Assembly (NCBI RefSeq): GCF_947077775.1
Contig: NZ_CAMTTE010000001.1
Coordinates: 248,001-312,000, forward strand
Direction of reading: 5' to 3'
Source of the DNA: Salinibacter pepae
GTDB taxonomy: Bacteria; Bacteroidota; Rhodothermia; Rhodothermales; Salinibacteraceae
Length of the DNA stretch: 64,000 bases
Shown here in pieces: positions 24,352 to 32,600 of this stretch. The stretch's first letter is position 1, and each line of letters begins with the position of its first letter. Both the position numbers and the translations under genes were made by a program. The notes beneath the pieces were generated by a model. That model did no database searches. It was not told where the DNA came from and saw only the letters and a program-made list of their open reading frames with translations.

Positions 24352-25902
24352 TCATCCGTGCCACCACTCCCGATCCAGGGAGCGGTACTGAATGGCCTCG
24401 GAAACGTGGGCGGGCCGAATGGACGCACTCGCCTCCAGGTCCGCGACGGTCCGGGCCACCTTCAGGATGCGCGTGTAGCCCCGCGCGCTCAGGCCGAGGC
24501 GATCGGACGCCGTGCGGAGTAGGTTCTGCCCCGCATCGTTGAGCGAGCAGTGCTCCTGCACCCGCTGGGCATCCATCTGGGCATTGTTGTAGAGGGCCTC
24601 CACCGCCCCGAACCGCTCCGACTGCCGCTCTCGGGCCTGCACCACCCGCTTTCGCACGGCAGTGGACGACTCACCGGTCCGCTCGGCGCTCATCGCATCG
24701 AAGTCCACCGGCGCCACCTCCACGTGCAGGTCGATCCGGTCCATGAGGGGCCCGCTTATCTTGCCGAGGTACCGTTGCACCTGGGCGGGCGTGCAGACGC
24801 ACTCCTGATTCGGGTCGTTGAGGTGCCCGCACGGGCACGGGTTCATCGAAGCGATGAGCATGAAACGGGCCGGGTAGGTGACGGTCGTCTCCGCCCGACT
24901 AATCGTGATGCGCCCCTCCTCCATCGGCTGGCGGAGCACCTCCAGGACCCGCCGCTGAAACTCGGGCAGCTCGTCGAGGAACAGGACGCCGTTGTGGGCG
25001 AGGGAGATTTCGCCGGGGGTCGGATGGGCACCGCCCCCACAGAGGCCCGCGTCGGAAATGGTGTGGTGCGGGGCCCGAAACGGACGCGTGGCCAGGATCC
25101 CGTGGTCGGACGCGAGTTCGCCGCTGACGGAGTGAATCTTGGTCGTTTCGAGCGCCTCGTCGGTGCTGAGCGGCGGCAGGATCGTGGGCATGCGGCGGGC
25201 GAGCATGGTTTTGCCCGAGCCGGGCGGGCCCACCATGAGGGCGTTGTGGCCCCCGGCCGCCGCCACTTCGAGGGCGCGCTTTACGTTTTCCTGGCCCCGC
25301 ACGTCGCTGAGGTCGCGTCGGTACTGGCGTGCCTGGTCGAAGATCGCGTCCAGGTCGTTCGTGTAGGGCTCCGGCGCCGCCGGGCCGTGGGGATCGTGTA
25401 GAATGTCAAATGCGTCGGTGACCGTCTCCACCGGGTAGACCCTGAGGTCGTCCACCACGGCGGCCTCCGCGGCGTTCTCGGCGGGCACGAGCACGCCCTC
25501 GTATCCTTCTTCCCGCGCCTTCATCGCCATCGGCAGCACGCCGTTCACGGGACGCACGGTGCCGTCCAGGGCCAGCTCGCCCGTGAGCCAGTACCGGTCC
25601 AGCACGTCCGCAGTGACCGTGGTGCCGCTGGCGGCCACCCAGCCCACCGCCATGGGCAGGTCGAACGCCGCGCTTTCCTTCGGCACGTCCGCCGGCGCGA
25701 GGTTGATGGTAATGCGTCCCCACTCTACGGGGACGTCGTTGTTCTCGAGGGCGGCGCGCACCCGGTCGAAGCTCTCCCGCACCGCCGCCCGCGGGAGGCC
25801 CACGACCGAAAGGCCCCGCATGCCGGAGGCGACGTTCGTTTCGAGCTCGACCGGCAGGGCCTCGACACCGTGCGTCGTGCTACTCCAGACCTGGCTCAAC
25901 AT
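24352..25902 (-). CDS. comM: ComM / YifB family AAA+ ATPase (Mg-chelatase-like)
   Basis: A 516-residue ComM/YifB protein. In Vibrio and Haemophilus, ComM is a hexameric helicase that promotes branch migration during natural transformation. Order: N-terminal Lon-like (ChlI) domain with 'LVSVVGLPRAAVRESFDRVRAAL'-type residues (MRGLSVVGLPRAAV) and 'LTGELALDGTVRPVNGVLP'; AAA+ core with Walker A 'GPPGSGKTMLARR', Walker B 'GVLFLDELPEF', and the Zn-binding-like 'NPCPCGHLNDPNQECVC'; C-terminal Mg-chelatase helical domain ('LSARGYTRILKVARTVADLEASASIRPAHVSEAIQYRSLD'). Length is normal (about 510). It may support DNA uptake and recombination here; no other competence genes are in view. Confidence 0.95.
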   Translation of the reverse strand: MLSQVWSSTTHGVEALPVELETNVASGMRGLSVVGLPRAAVRESFDRVRAALENNDVPVEWGRITINLAPADVPKESAAFDLPMAVGWVAASGTTVTADVLDRYWLTGELALDGTVRPVNGVLPMAMKAREEGYEGVLVPAENAAEAAVVDDLRVYPVETVTDAFDILHDPHGPAAPEPYTNDLDAIFDQARQYRRDLSDVRGQENVKRALEVAAAGGHNALMVGPPGSGKTMLARRMPTILPPLSTDEALETTKIHSVSGELASDHGILATRPFRAPHHTISDAGLCGGGAHPTPGEISLAHNGVLFLDELPEFQRRVLEVLRQPMEEGRITISRAETTVTYPARFMLIASMNPCPCGHLNDPNQECVCTPAQVQRYLGKISGPLMDRIDLHVEVAPVDFDAMSAERTGESSTAVRKRVVQARERQSERFGAVEALYNNAQMDAQRVQEHCSLNDAGQNLLRTASDRLGLSARGYTRILKVARTVADLEASASIRPAHVSEAIQYRSLDREWWHG

Positions 25903-26522
25903 GGGACGCCGGGGGCGTCGGTTCGGGGACGGCGGGCAGGGTCCACAGACACATCGGCATCACGGGGCATAACGTTCGCCCGTCACGGCCTGCGCCGTCG
26001 CGTTTCTGGGCCGCAGCCAGACGGGTGCCCTCGGTGTCCGCCCCACCGCCGTCCGCATGAATTTCCCCTCACCCCGATTCATGCCCCGCTGCCATCCGGA
26101 AAGGGGCCGCCCGGGCCGACCGTTCAATCTGGATCCAGTGGGGAGATCGTGGTTCCCTTCCCGAGCCCCCAACGTGCGACGGGCCCAGTGGGATTTGATC
26201 GACCCCCAGTCTTACTCGTGGGGGGTCCAAGTTGCGGCACCATGACAAGAGTGCCCGTCCGGGCGCTCCCGTACGGAGATTGACGGAACAACCGGGTCTC
26301 GCCAAGTCATGGCTGGCGGGGCTCAACGCGTTGTCGCCCAGCCGCCTATGCAGGGGGAATCGCTGGGCCTACTGCATGAACCAGAGGCGCCGTGGCACGG
26401 GGCGCGGGGATGCGCCCCGTGCCGGCGTCCTCAGAGGGGACATCGACAACTGCAGGAGTGTGTCCCCCCGGAGAGTTGAATCTTCGAGGCAGGCCCGCAT
26501 CCACGGACCTGCGGGGCCGGTC
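25903..26522. other. 620-bp stretch without a supported gene
   Basis: Short open frames on both strands lack homology or start context. Three structures are visible: a 7-bp stem GACCCCC (26201-26207) / GGGGGTC (26221-26227) with a 13-base loop, a perfect 12-bp hairpin at 26394-26423 (separate entry), and an AT-poorer tract running into the azurin 3' end. It holds the presumed promoter of comM in its first 150 bases. Confidence 0.5.
26394..26423 (-). terminator. Perfect 12-bp hairpin downstream of the azurin gene
   Basis: GGCACGGGGCGC (26394-26405) and GCGCCCCGTGCC (26412-26423) are perfect complements around a 6-base loop. It lies 100 bp past the azurin stop in that gene's direction of transcription. 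No T-run follows on either strand, so it may protect the mRNA 3' end or act as a T-less terminator rather than a classic intrinsic one. Confidence 0.5.
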
Positions 26523-27080
26523 TTAGGTCACGATCATTGTGCCCTGCATGGTCGCCCAGTGGCCCGGATACGTGCATACGTAGCCGTACTCGCCCGACTC
26601 CGACGGCGTCGTGAACGTCACCGATACCGTTTCGCCCGGCTTCGAGATGTCCGTGGCCGCCAATACCGCAGGGTGGTCGGGGACATATTCGTTCGATGCG
26701 CCCGCCTGCACGCCGGCCTGTCCCACCTCCTTAAAGGTGCCCTGCTCCGGGGGCTTGTTCATCACGAGCACATTATGCTGCATCGACGGGCTCGATGCGG
26801 TGTTCTCGAACACCAGCTCAATCTCCGTGTCCGCCGGCACCTCGAACTCGGTTTCCTTGTACTTCATCTGATTGCCCTGCGGGTGGATCGTCACCGTCTG
26901 GGCGCCGCCCCCGCTCGACTGCCCGGACGCCTGGCTCGTGGACCCAGAGGGGGAGCCGCCTTCCTCGCCGCCCCCGCCCCCGCAGGCCGATACCAGCGAT
27001 CCGGCGCCAAGGCCCGCAATGCCGACCACACTCAGGCGCTGTAAGAAATCACGTCGCGAAACGTCCTGTTCATTTGCCAT
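26523..27080 (-). CDS. Azurin-like blue copper lipoprotein with Tat signal
   Basis: A 185-residue electron carrier. Residues 8-14 (SRRDFLQ) form a twin-arginine motif and LVSAC (29-33) a lipobox, so Cys33 is probably lipidated after Tat export of the folded copper protein. A Gly/Ser linker (34-60) leads to the cupredoxin domain. Type 1 copper ligands are His102 (MQHNVLV), Cys169 (YGYVCTYPGHW), His174 and Met178; the Cys-5-His-4-Met spacing equals that of azurin. Azurins pass electrons to cytochrome oxidases or reductases. The gene stands divergent from a 378-bp leader region and opens the copper-related part of the window. Confidence 0.95.
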   Translation of the reverse strand: MANEQDVSRRDFLQRLSVVGIAGLGAGSLVSACGGGGGEEGGSPSGSTSQASGQSSGGGAQTVTIHPQGNQMKYKETEFEVPADTEIELVFENTASSPSMQHNVLVMNKPPEQGTFKEVGQAGVQAGASNEYVPDHPAVLAATDISKPGETVSVTFTTPSESGEYGYVCTYPGHWATMQGTMIVT

Positions 27081-27152
27081 AGTGATGCAAAAACTTAGTT
27101 TAGGGTCTAGCCGAAGGATGTCAGGTCTCTACGCCTTGAAAGCCCGCTGCAG

Positions 27153-27172
27153 TCACGGGGTCCTACCCGTGA
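27153..27172 (+). repeat. 7-bp perfect hairpin
   Basis: TCACGGG (27153-27159) pairs with CCCGTGA (27166-27172) around a 6-base loop. It lies 46 bases upstream of the terminator-like hairpin, so both could belong to one short transcript. Confidence 0.55.
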
Positions 27173-27218
27173 TTAAGACACCACGAAAAGTAGTTTACTC
27201 GACCACGAAGACCGATTG

Positions 27219-27244
27219 GGGCCAGACGCGCTTCGGCCCTTTTT
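27219..27244 (+). terminator. Intrinsic-terminator-like hairpin without an annotated upstream gene
   Basis: GGGCC (27219-27223) pairs with GGCCC (27235-27239), and five T follow (27240-27244). Reading rightwards there is no coding gene ahead of it between 27081 and 27218, so it either ends a small RNA or acts as an attenuator in a long leader of the DUF3047 gene that starts at 27459. The stem is short, so it is weak. Confidence 0.4.
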
Positions 27245-27336
27245 CTTCACGACAGTAAGGTGAATTGGTAGATTAAGGTTTCACACGCGCAAGGGCATCG
27301 AGACAGGGACTCAACGTCGCCGTAGTCTTTGTTCAA

Positions 27337-27360
27337 CACTTCCCATTTGCAGGGGAAGTG
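27337..27360 (+). repeat. 8-bp perfect hairpin upstream of the DUF3047 gene
   Basis: CACTTCCC (27337-27344) pairs with GGGAAGTG (27353-27360) around an 8-base loop, about 100 bases before the start codon. It may be an operator or a leader stem; there is no T-run. Confidence 0.5.
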
Positions 27361-27458
27361 CACGTGCGCCCAGTCGGATTAACATTGCGTGGTGGGTGTC
27401 CCCACACAAGCAAATCGTCCACAGTCGTCCGCACCTCGCCCCCACACCTGTGAGGTTG

Positions 27459-28268
27459 ATGATCTCAGTCCTACGTTCGCCCGCTTGCTGGTCGCTCGTC
27501 CTCTGCGCCATTGGCCTGATGGTCGGCTTCGCCACGCACGCCCCCCCGCAGCAGTACATCGGGCGCTTTTCGACTGCCGAGGCCACCCCCGACGGGCATC
27601 CATCCGGGTGGCAGACTGTCCGCTTCGGGGACGTAGAGACGGAGACCCGGTACCGGCTTGTTGAACGACCGGTCGGGGGCGACTCCACCGCGGTCGTTCG
27701 GGCCGTCAGCGACGGCGGGGCCGCGGGCCTGGGGCGCACGCTAACCCTCGACCCGAAGCGGTACCCGGTGTTGTCCTGGCGGTGGAAGGTGACCAACGTG
27801 CTCGACGAGGGCGACGCCCGAACCAAAGACGGGGACGACTATCCGGCTCGGCTCTACGTTACCTTCGACTACGACCCGAGCAACTTTGGCCTGGTCGATC
27901 GCGCCAAGTACGAAGCCCTCCAGGCCCTCGGGTACGACCAGGTCCCGACTCGGGCCCTGAACTACGTCTGGGCAAGCCGGGTCGCCCCGGACACCATTCT
28001 CCCGAACGCGTTCACGGACTGGGTGCAGATGATTCCCGTCGAGAGCGGCTCGACGAAGGTGGGGACGTGGGTTCGGGAGCAGCGGGACATTCGTGTGGAC
28101 TACCGCCGGGCGTTTGGAGAATCCCCGCCGCCCATCGACGGCGTCGCCATCATGACCGACACCGACAACACCGGCGAGGCCGCCACGGCCTACTACGGCG
28201 ACATCGTCGCCCGGCAGCCCCGCTCCGTTCAGGACATCGAGATCGACGGATTGAGCCTGCCCGACTGA
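27459..28268 (+). CDS. DUF3047 family exported protein
   Basis: A 269-residue protein with an N-terminal signal or anchor (about 1-30, 'SPACWSLVLCAIGLMVGFATHA'). The body matches DUF3047: a strand-rich domain with 'ETRYRLVERPVGGDSTAVVRAVSDGGAAGLGRTL', 'YPVLSWRWKVTNVLDEGDARTKDGDDYPARLYVTF', 'LNYVWASR' and 'VDYRRAFGESPPPIDGVAIMTDTDNTG'. It is a jelly-roll-like fold reminiscent of carbohydrate-binding modules; the function is unknown. ATG 27459 is preferred over in-frame TTG 27456 and the upstream ATG-less extension, as the hydrophobic segment begins there. It lies between the azurin gene and the copper-export operon and converges on the ATPase remnant. Confidence 0.82.
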   Translation: MISVLRSPACWSLVLCAIGLMVGFATHAPPQQYIGRFSTAEATPDGHPSGWQTVRFGDVETETRYRLVERPVGGDSTAVVRAVSDGGAAGLGRTLTLDPKRYPVLSWRWKVTNVLDEGDARTKDGDDYPARLYVTFDYDPSNFGLVDRAKYEALQALGYDQVPTRALNYVWASRVAPDTILPNAFTDWVQMIPVESGSTKVGTWVREQRDIRVDYRRAFGESPPPIDGVAIMTDTDNTGEAATAYYGDIVARQPRSVQDIEIDGLSLPD

Positions 28269-28330
28269 TCTACGCCCGGCCGGTGTGGAGCCCCCGCCCC
28301 GGCGGTCCAGAGCCGGCCAGGGGCCATCTC

Positions 28331-28891
28331 TCAGTCGAGCGTAAGGTACCGGGCGTTGACGGCGACAACCACGGGACTCAGGCTCATCAGGACGGCCCCG
28401 ACCGCCGGACTCAGGAGAATGCCCACCGTGGCCAGTGCCCCCGCGGCCAACGGGAGGGCGACGACGCTATAGCCGGTGGCCACCACAGGTTTTGGATCAT
28501 CTCGCGGCGGGCGGCCTGCGCGAGCCGGATCACGTCCACCGCCTCGCGCCGGTCGTTCTCCACGAGGACGATGTCGGCGGTCTCGACTGCCACATCGGCC
28601 GGGGCGAGGGCCGGGGCGTCGTTTACGCCGCCGCCCATTATGGCCACGAGCTTGCCTTCCGCCTGCAGCTGCGCGATCACGGCGCTCTTTTCGTCGGGCG
28701 GTACCTCCGCAATCACGGTGTCCAGGCTCAGCTCCTCCGCCACCCAGTGCGCACCGTTTCGACGTGGTGGGCGTGATGCCCCTCTCCGTCATGACCATGG
28801 CCGTGACCAGACCCCGAATGGGCGTAATCCGCGTGCGGACGCTCTTCGTCCGTGGCCGCTCGTCCGTAGCCGCTTTGCTTTGCGTCTCCAT
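28331..28891 (-). pseudogene. Wrecked CopB-type copper/heavy-metal P-type ATPase
   Basis: Only the two ends of a CopB-like P1B ATPase remain. From ATG 28891 the first codons ([11 protein letters not shown]) run into a 14-bp imperfect tandem duplication (28847-28860, 28861-28874) that shifts the frame; another frame then codes the His-rich metal-binding head ([21 protein letters not shown]). At about 28745 this joins directly to the C-terminal hinge ([21 protein letters not shown]), with some 500 residues of membrane and phosphorylation domains missing. The hinge motif reads GGGVNDAPA instead of GDGVNDAPA, about nine residues (GIAIGAGTD-like) are deleted after it, and a missing G near 28480 shifts the frame again before '[14 protein letters not shown]'. 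It is the last element of the copper operon. Confidence 0.85.
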
Positions 28892-28933
28892 CGAACGTGC
28901 TGAGGTGTGTGCAACAAAACACGGACGCTCTCC

Positions 28934-29590
28934 TCAGGAGTGATTCGGGACCGCCTCCACGACCATCATACCCCAAATGAGGTCGAACCGGTAACGGAAC
29001 TGGCGGTGTGTCGAAAAGTCGGCCTCGGCGAGCAGGGCCCGCATCTCGTCGAGCGTGTAGCAGTACTGGTAGGCCGGGTCGAGGTGAGGGAGCACGGCGT
29101 CCATGACGCGGCACGTCCAGACGTCGCGGCACCAGTCGAGCACAACCAGCCGCCCGCCGGGCCGGAGCACGCGGCGGGCCTCCGTCAGCACCTGCTCCGG
29201 GTGCGTAAAGTAGTGAAACGTATTGGCGCACACGGCCACGTCGAAGGCGTTGTCGCCGAAGGGGAGGTCGTGCACGTCGGCCTGCTCGAACCGAACGCCC
29301 GGCCGCCCGTCGAGCTTGGCCCGGGCCCGCTCCACCATCGCCGGGCTGAGGTCGACCCCCACGAGGGTCGCGTCCGGCTCTTCGTCCAGCACCCGCCACT
29401 CAAACGGCCCGGTGCCGCAGGCCAGGTCGAGCCCCCGCTCGCCCGCCGTCACGTCCGCCACCCGCTGCAGCACGGGGATCGTCTTGTTCACGTAGCGGGC
29501 CCAAAAGAGGTCGTAGACCGTCGCCCAGGCGTCGTACTGCGCGGGCACGGCCGGGTCCTGGCGAGGTGTGCGGTCGTGACTGTGGCTCAC
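28934..29590 (-). CDS. Class I SAM-dependent methyltransferase
   Basis: A 218-residue methyltransferase of the UbiE/Methyltransf_11 type. Motif I is 'GLDLACGTGPFEWRVL', followed by 'LVGVDLSPAMVERARAKL' (acidic SAM ribose residue), 'FEQADVHDLPFGDNAFDVAVCANTFHYFTHPEQVL' and 'EARRVLRPGGRLVVLDWCRD'. All SAM-binding parts are present; the acceptor is not evident. A His-rich start (MSHSHDRTP) is unremarkable. It sits 67 bp after cusA on the same strand, so it may be cotranscribed with the copper genes. Methyltransferases of this kind next to metal efflux genes sometimes act on metalloids, but no Cys pattern typical of ArsM is seen, so that role is unsupported. Confidence 0.88.
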   Translation of the reverse strand: MSHSHDRTPRQDPAVPAQYDAWATVYDLFWARYVNKTIPVLQRVADVTAGERGLDLACGTGPFEWRVLDEEPDATLVGVDLSPAMVERARAKLDGRPGVRFEQADVHDLPFGDNAFDVAVCANTFHYFTHPEQVLTEARRVLRPGGRLVVLDWCRDVWTCRVMDAVLPHLDPAYQYCYTLDEMRALLAEADFSTHRQFRYRFDLIWGMMVVEAVPNHS

Positions 29591-29657
29591 TGAAACACTG
29601 GGATTGGTTCAAGGAGTCGAAGGCTCGTTGTCATGCGGGGGGCGTTCGGGGGCAGCC

Positions 29658-32600
29658 CTATCTCGTCGTTTCGGCCCCGACAGGGTCCGCCGCTTCGTCG
29701 GTCCCCTCGGGCGTTTCCGCCCACCCGTTCCCAAACCATGCCCGGTTCACGAACACGTACGCCGCCGGCAGCACCACCAGCGTGAGGAGCGCGGCGCTGA
29801 AGAGCCCCCCCACCATTGGCGTCGCCAGCCGCTGCATCACCTGCGCCCCCGTCCCGGTCGAAGACATGAGCGGCAAGAGGCCGAAGAACGTCGTGAAGAC
29901 CGTCATCAGGAGTGGGCGCACGCGCATGACGGCCCCCTCCTCCAGCGCCGCCCGCAGGGCATCGCGCGACGTGAGCCGGCCTTCCTCCCGGTACCGCGCA
30001 ATCGCCTCGTCGAGGTAGACGAGCATCACCACGCCCGTCTCCGCCGCGAGGCCCGCCACGGCAATTACGCCCACCCCCACGGCGATGCTCATGTTGAACG
30101 CCAGCGCCCACATGAGCCACGCCGCCCCCACCAGGCAGAACGGCAGCAGCCCCAACAGGAGCGCCGACTTCGTGGCACTCCGAAAGTGCAGCAGGAGCAG
30201 CAGGAAAATGATGGCGAGCGTCACCGGCACCAGCAGTTGCAGGCGCTCGTTGGCCCGTTCCATGTACTGGTACTGCCCGCTCCACGTCAGCGAATAGCCC
30301 GCCGGGAGGTCCACGTTCTCCCGCACAACCTGCCGGGCCCGCTGCACGAACGAGCCGATGTCGGTGCCCTCCGACAGGTCCACGAACACCCACGCGTTGG
30401 GCCGCGCCTGCTCGCTCTTGATCATGGGCGGCCCCTCCACCCGCGCCAGCGTCGCCAGCTGCCCGAGGGGCACCTCGGCCCCCGTCGGCAGCGGCACGCG
30501 CACCTCGCGCAGGGCCGGCAGGTTGTCGCGCAGGCCGCGCGGGTAGCGCACGTTCACCGAGTAGCGCTCCAGCCCCTCCACGGTCGTCGTGACGGGCATG
30601 CCCCCTACCGCCGTCTGGATGATGTCCTGCACGTCGCCGGTCGTGAGCCCATAGCGCGCCGCCGCGGCCCGGTCCACGTCGATGTCCAGAAACGTGCCCC
30701 CCATCACCCGCTCGGCGTACACGGATTGCGTGCCGTCCAGCGGCGAGAGCGCCCCCTCCACCCGCTCGCCGATCCGCTCCAGCGTCCGCAGGTCCGCCCC
30801 GGCAATCTTGATGCCCACCGGCGTCTTGATGCCCGTCGCCAGCATGTCGGTGCGCGCCTCGATCGGCTGCGTCCACGCGTTCGTGAGGCCCGGGATCTGC
30901 AGCGACTGGTCCAGTGTGCTGATGAGTTTCTCCTTCGTCATCCCCTCGCGCCACTTGTGCTTCGGCTCCAGGATGATGGTCGTCTCCAGCATCGAGAGCG
31001 GCGCCGGGTCGGTGGCCGTCTCCGCACGGCCCGCCTTGCCGAAGACCGACTTCACCTCCGGAAAATCTGCGATGATCCGGTCGGTCTGCTGCAGCAGTTC
31101 CTTGGCCTTCTGCGGCGACACGCCCGGGAGCGTCGTCGGCATGTAGAGCACGTCGCCCTCGTTCAGCGGCGGCATAAACTCCGATCCGATCTGCGGAAAC
31201 GGCACCACCGGCTCGCCAATCGTCATGCGCTGCAGGGGCAGGAACGTGATCCCCAGAATGAGCACGGCCCCCACCAGCACCGTCCCCGGCCACCGCAGCA
31301 CGCGCCGAATCACCGGGCGGTAGACGCGAATGAAGAACCGGGCGATGGGATTCTCGTCCTCGCGCCGGATGCGGCCCTTCACGAACGTGACCATGAGCGC
31401 CGGCACCAGCGTCACCGCCAGGAGCGCGGCCGCCGCCATGGCAAACGTCTTTGTAAACGCCAGCGGCCGAAACAGCCGCCCCTCCACCTGCTGCAGCGTA
31501 AAGACCGGCAGGAAACTCACCGTCACGATCAACAGCGAAAAGAACAGACTCGGCCCCACCTCCTTCGCCGCCCGGATCACCGCCTCCACCCGCGTGGCAT
31601 TATCGAGCTGCGAATTGCGAGTTTTGAATTCGGCGCCTCCGCCCATCCCTGGAATCCACTCCACAAAACGCCGCCACCCACCGCCCTCGTCGGCCCGCCC
31701 ACCTTCAATCTGCCCACTTTCAACCTCTCCATCTTTACGCAACCGCTCGATGTGTTTGTGCGCATTCTCCACCATCACCAACGACGCGTCCACCATCACC
31801 CCGATCGCGATCGCAATCCCGCCCAGGCTCATCACGTTCGCGTTGATCCCGAGCAGATACATCACCAGCAGCGACACCACAATGCCCACCGGCACCGTCA
31901 CCAGCGCCACGAATGCACTCCGCATGTGCAGCAGAAACAACATCACCACCACGGCCACCACCAGCATCTCCTCCGCCAGCTGCGTCGTGAGCGTACTGAT
32001 GGCCCGTTCGATGAGCGGCCGCCGGTTGTACTCGGGCTCGATGTAAACGCCCTCCGGCAGACCCGGCTGTAGCTCCGCGATCCGCGCCTCCACCCGCTCG
32101 ATCACCTCCATCGCGTTCTCGCCGGAGCGCATCACCACGATGCCGCCCACAACCTCGCCCTCCCCGTTCACGTCGGCAATGCCGCGCCGCAGCTCCGGCC
32201 CCGTCCGCACCCGCGCCACGTCGCCGATGGTGAGCGGCGTCCCCCGATCCGCCTGGAGGCCCACGCTCCGTATGTCGTCCATGCCCTCTAGGTACCCCTG
32301 CCCCCGCACCACGAACTCGCGCTCGCCCCTCTCCACGATCCGCCCGCCCACGTCCTGACTGGACCGCTTCAGCGCCCGCCGCACGTCCGCAATCGTCACG
32401 TCGTAGGCCGCCAGCTTCTGCGGATCGACCACCACCTGGTACTGCTTCTGAAAGCCGCCGACCGACGCAATCTCGGACACCCCCTGCACGCCCTGCAGCT
32501 CGTAGCGCAGGAAGAAGTCCTGAATCGACCGCAGTTCCGCCAGGTCGTGCCGCCCGGTGGTGTCGCGCACGGTGTACTGGTAGACCCAGCCCACCCCGCT

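Larger units (their letters stand above)
27081..27458. other. 378-bp intergenic stretch with several RNA-like hairpins
   Basis: No coding frame is supported. It is AT-richer than its surroundings and holds, on the plus strand, a hairpin at 27153-27172, a terminator-like hairpin with a T-run at 27219-27244, and a hairpin at 27337-27360. The azurin promoter should be near 27090-27130 reading leftwards. These structures are listed separately. Confidence 0.55.

Noticed and set aside
27153-27244. Known riboswitch or tmRNA fragment
   Set aside because: The hairpins do not match any class I know; I kept it only as an unnamed small-RNA or leader candidate.
28728-29399. 224-codon minus-strand frame overlapping the methyltransferase
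   Set aside because: Most of it is an off-frame shadow of the methyltransferase. Only its last part, the His-rich head of the dead ATPase, is meaningful and is included in that pseudogene.
29604-32072. 822-codon open frame on the plus strand opposite cusA
   Set aside because: Composition (His/Arg/Gln rich, no domains) is that of a complementary shadow of the RND gene.
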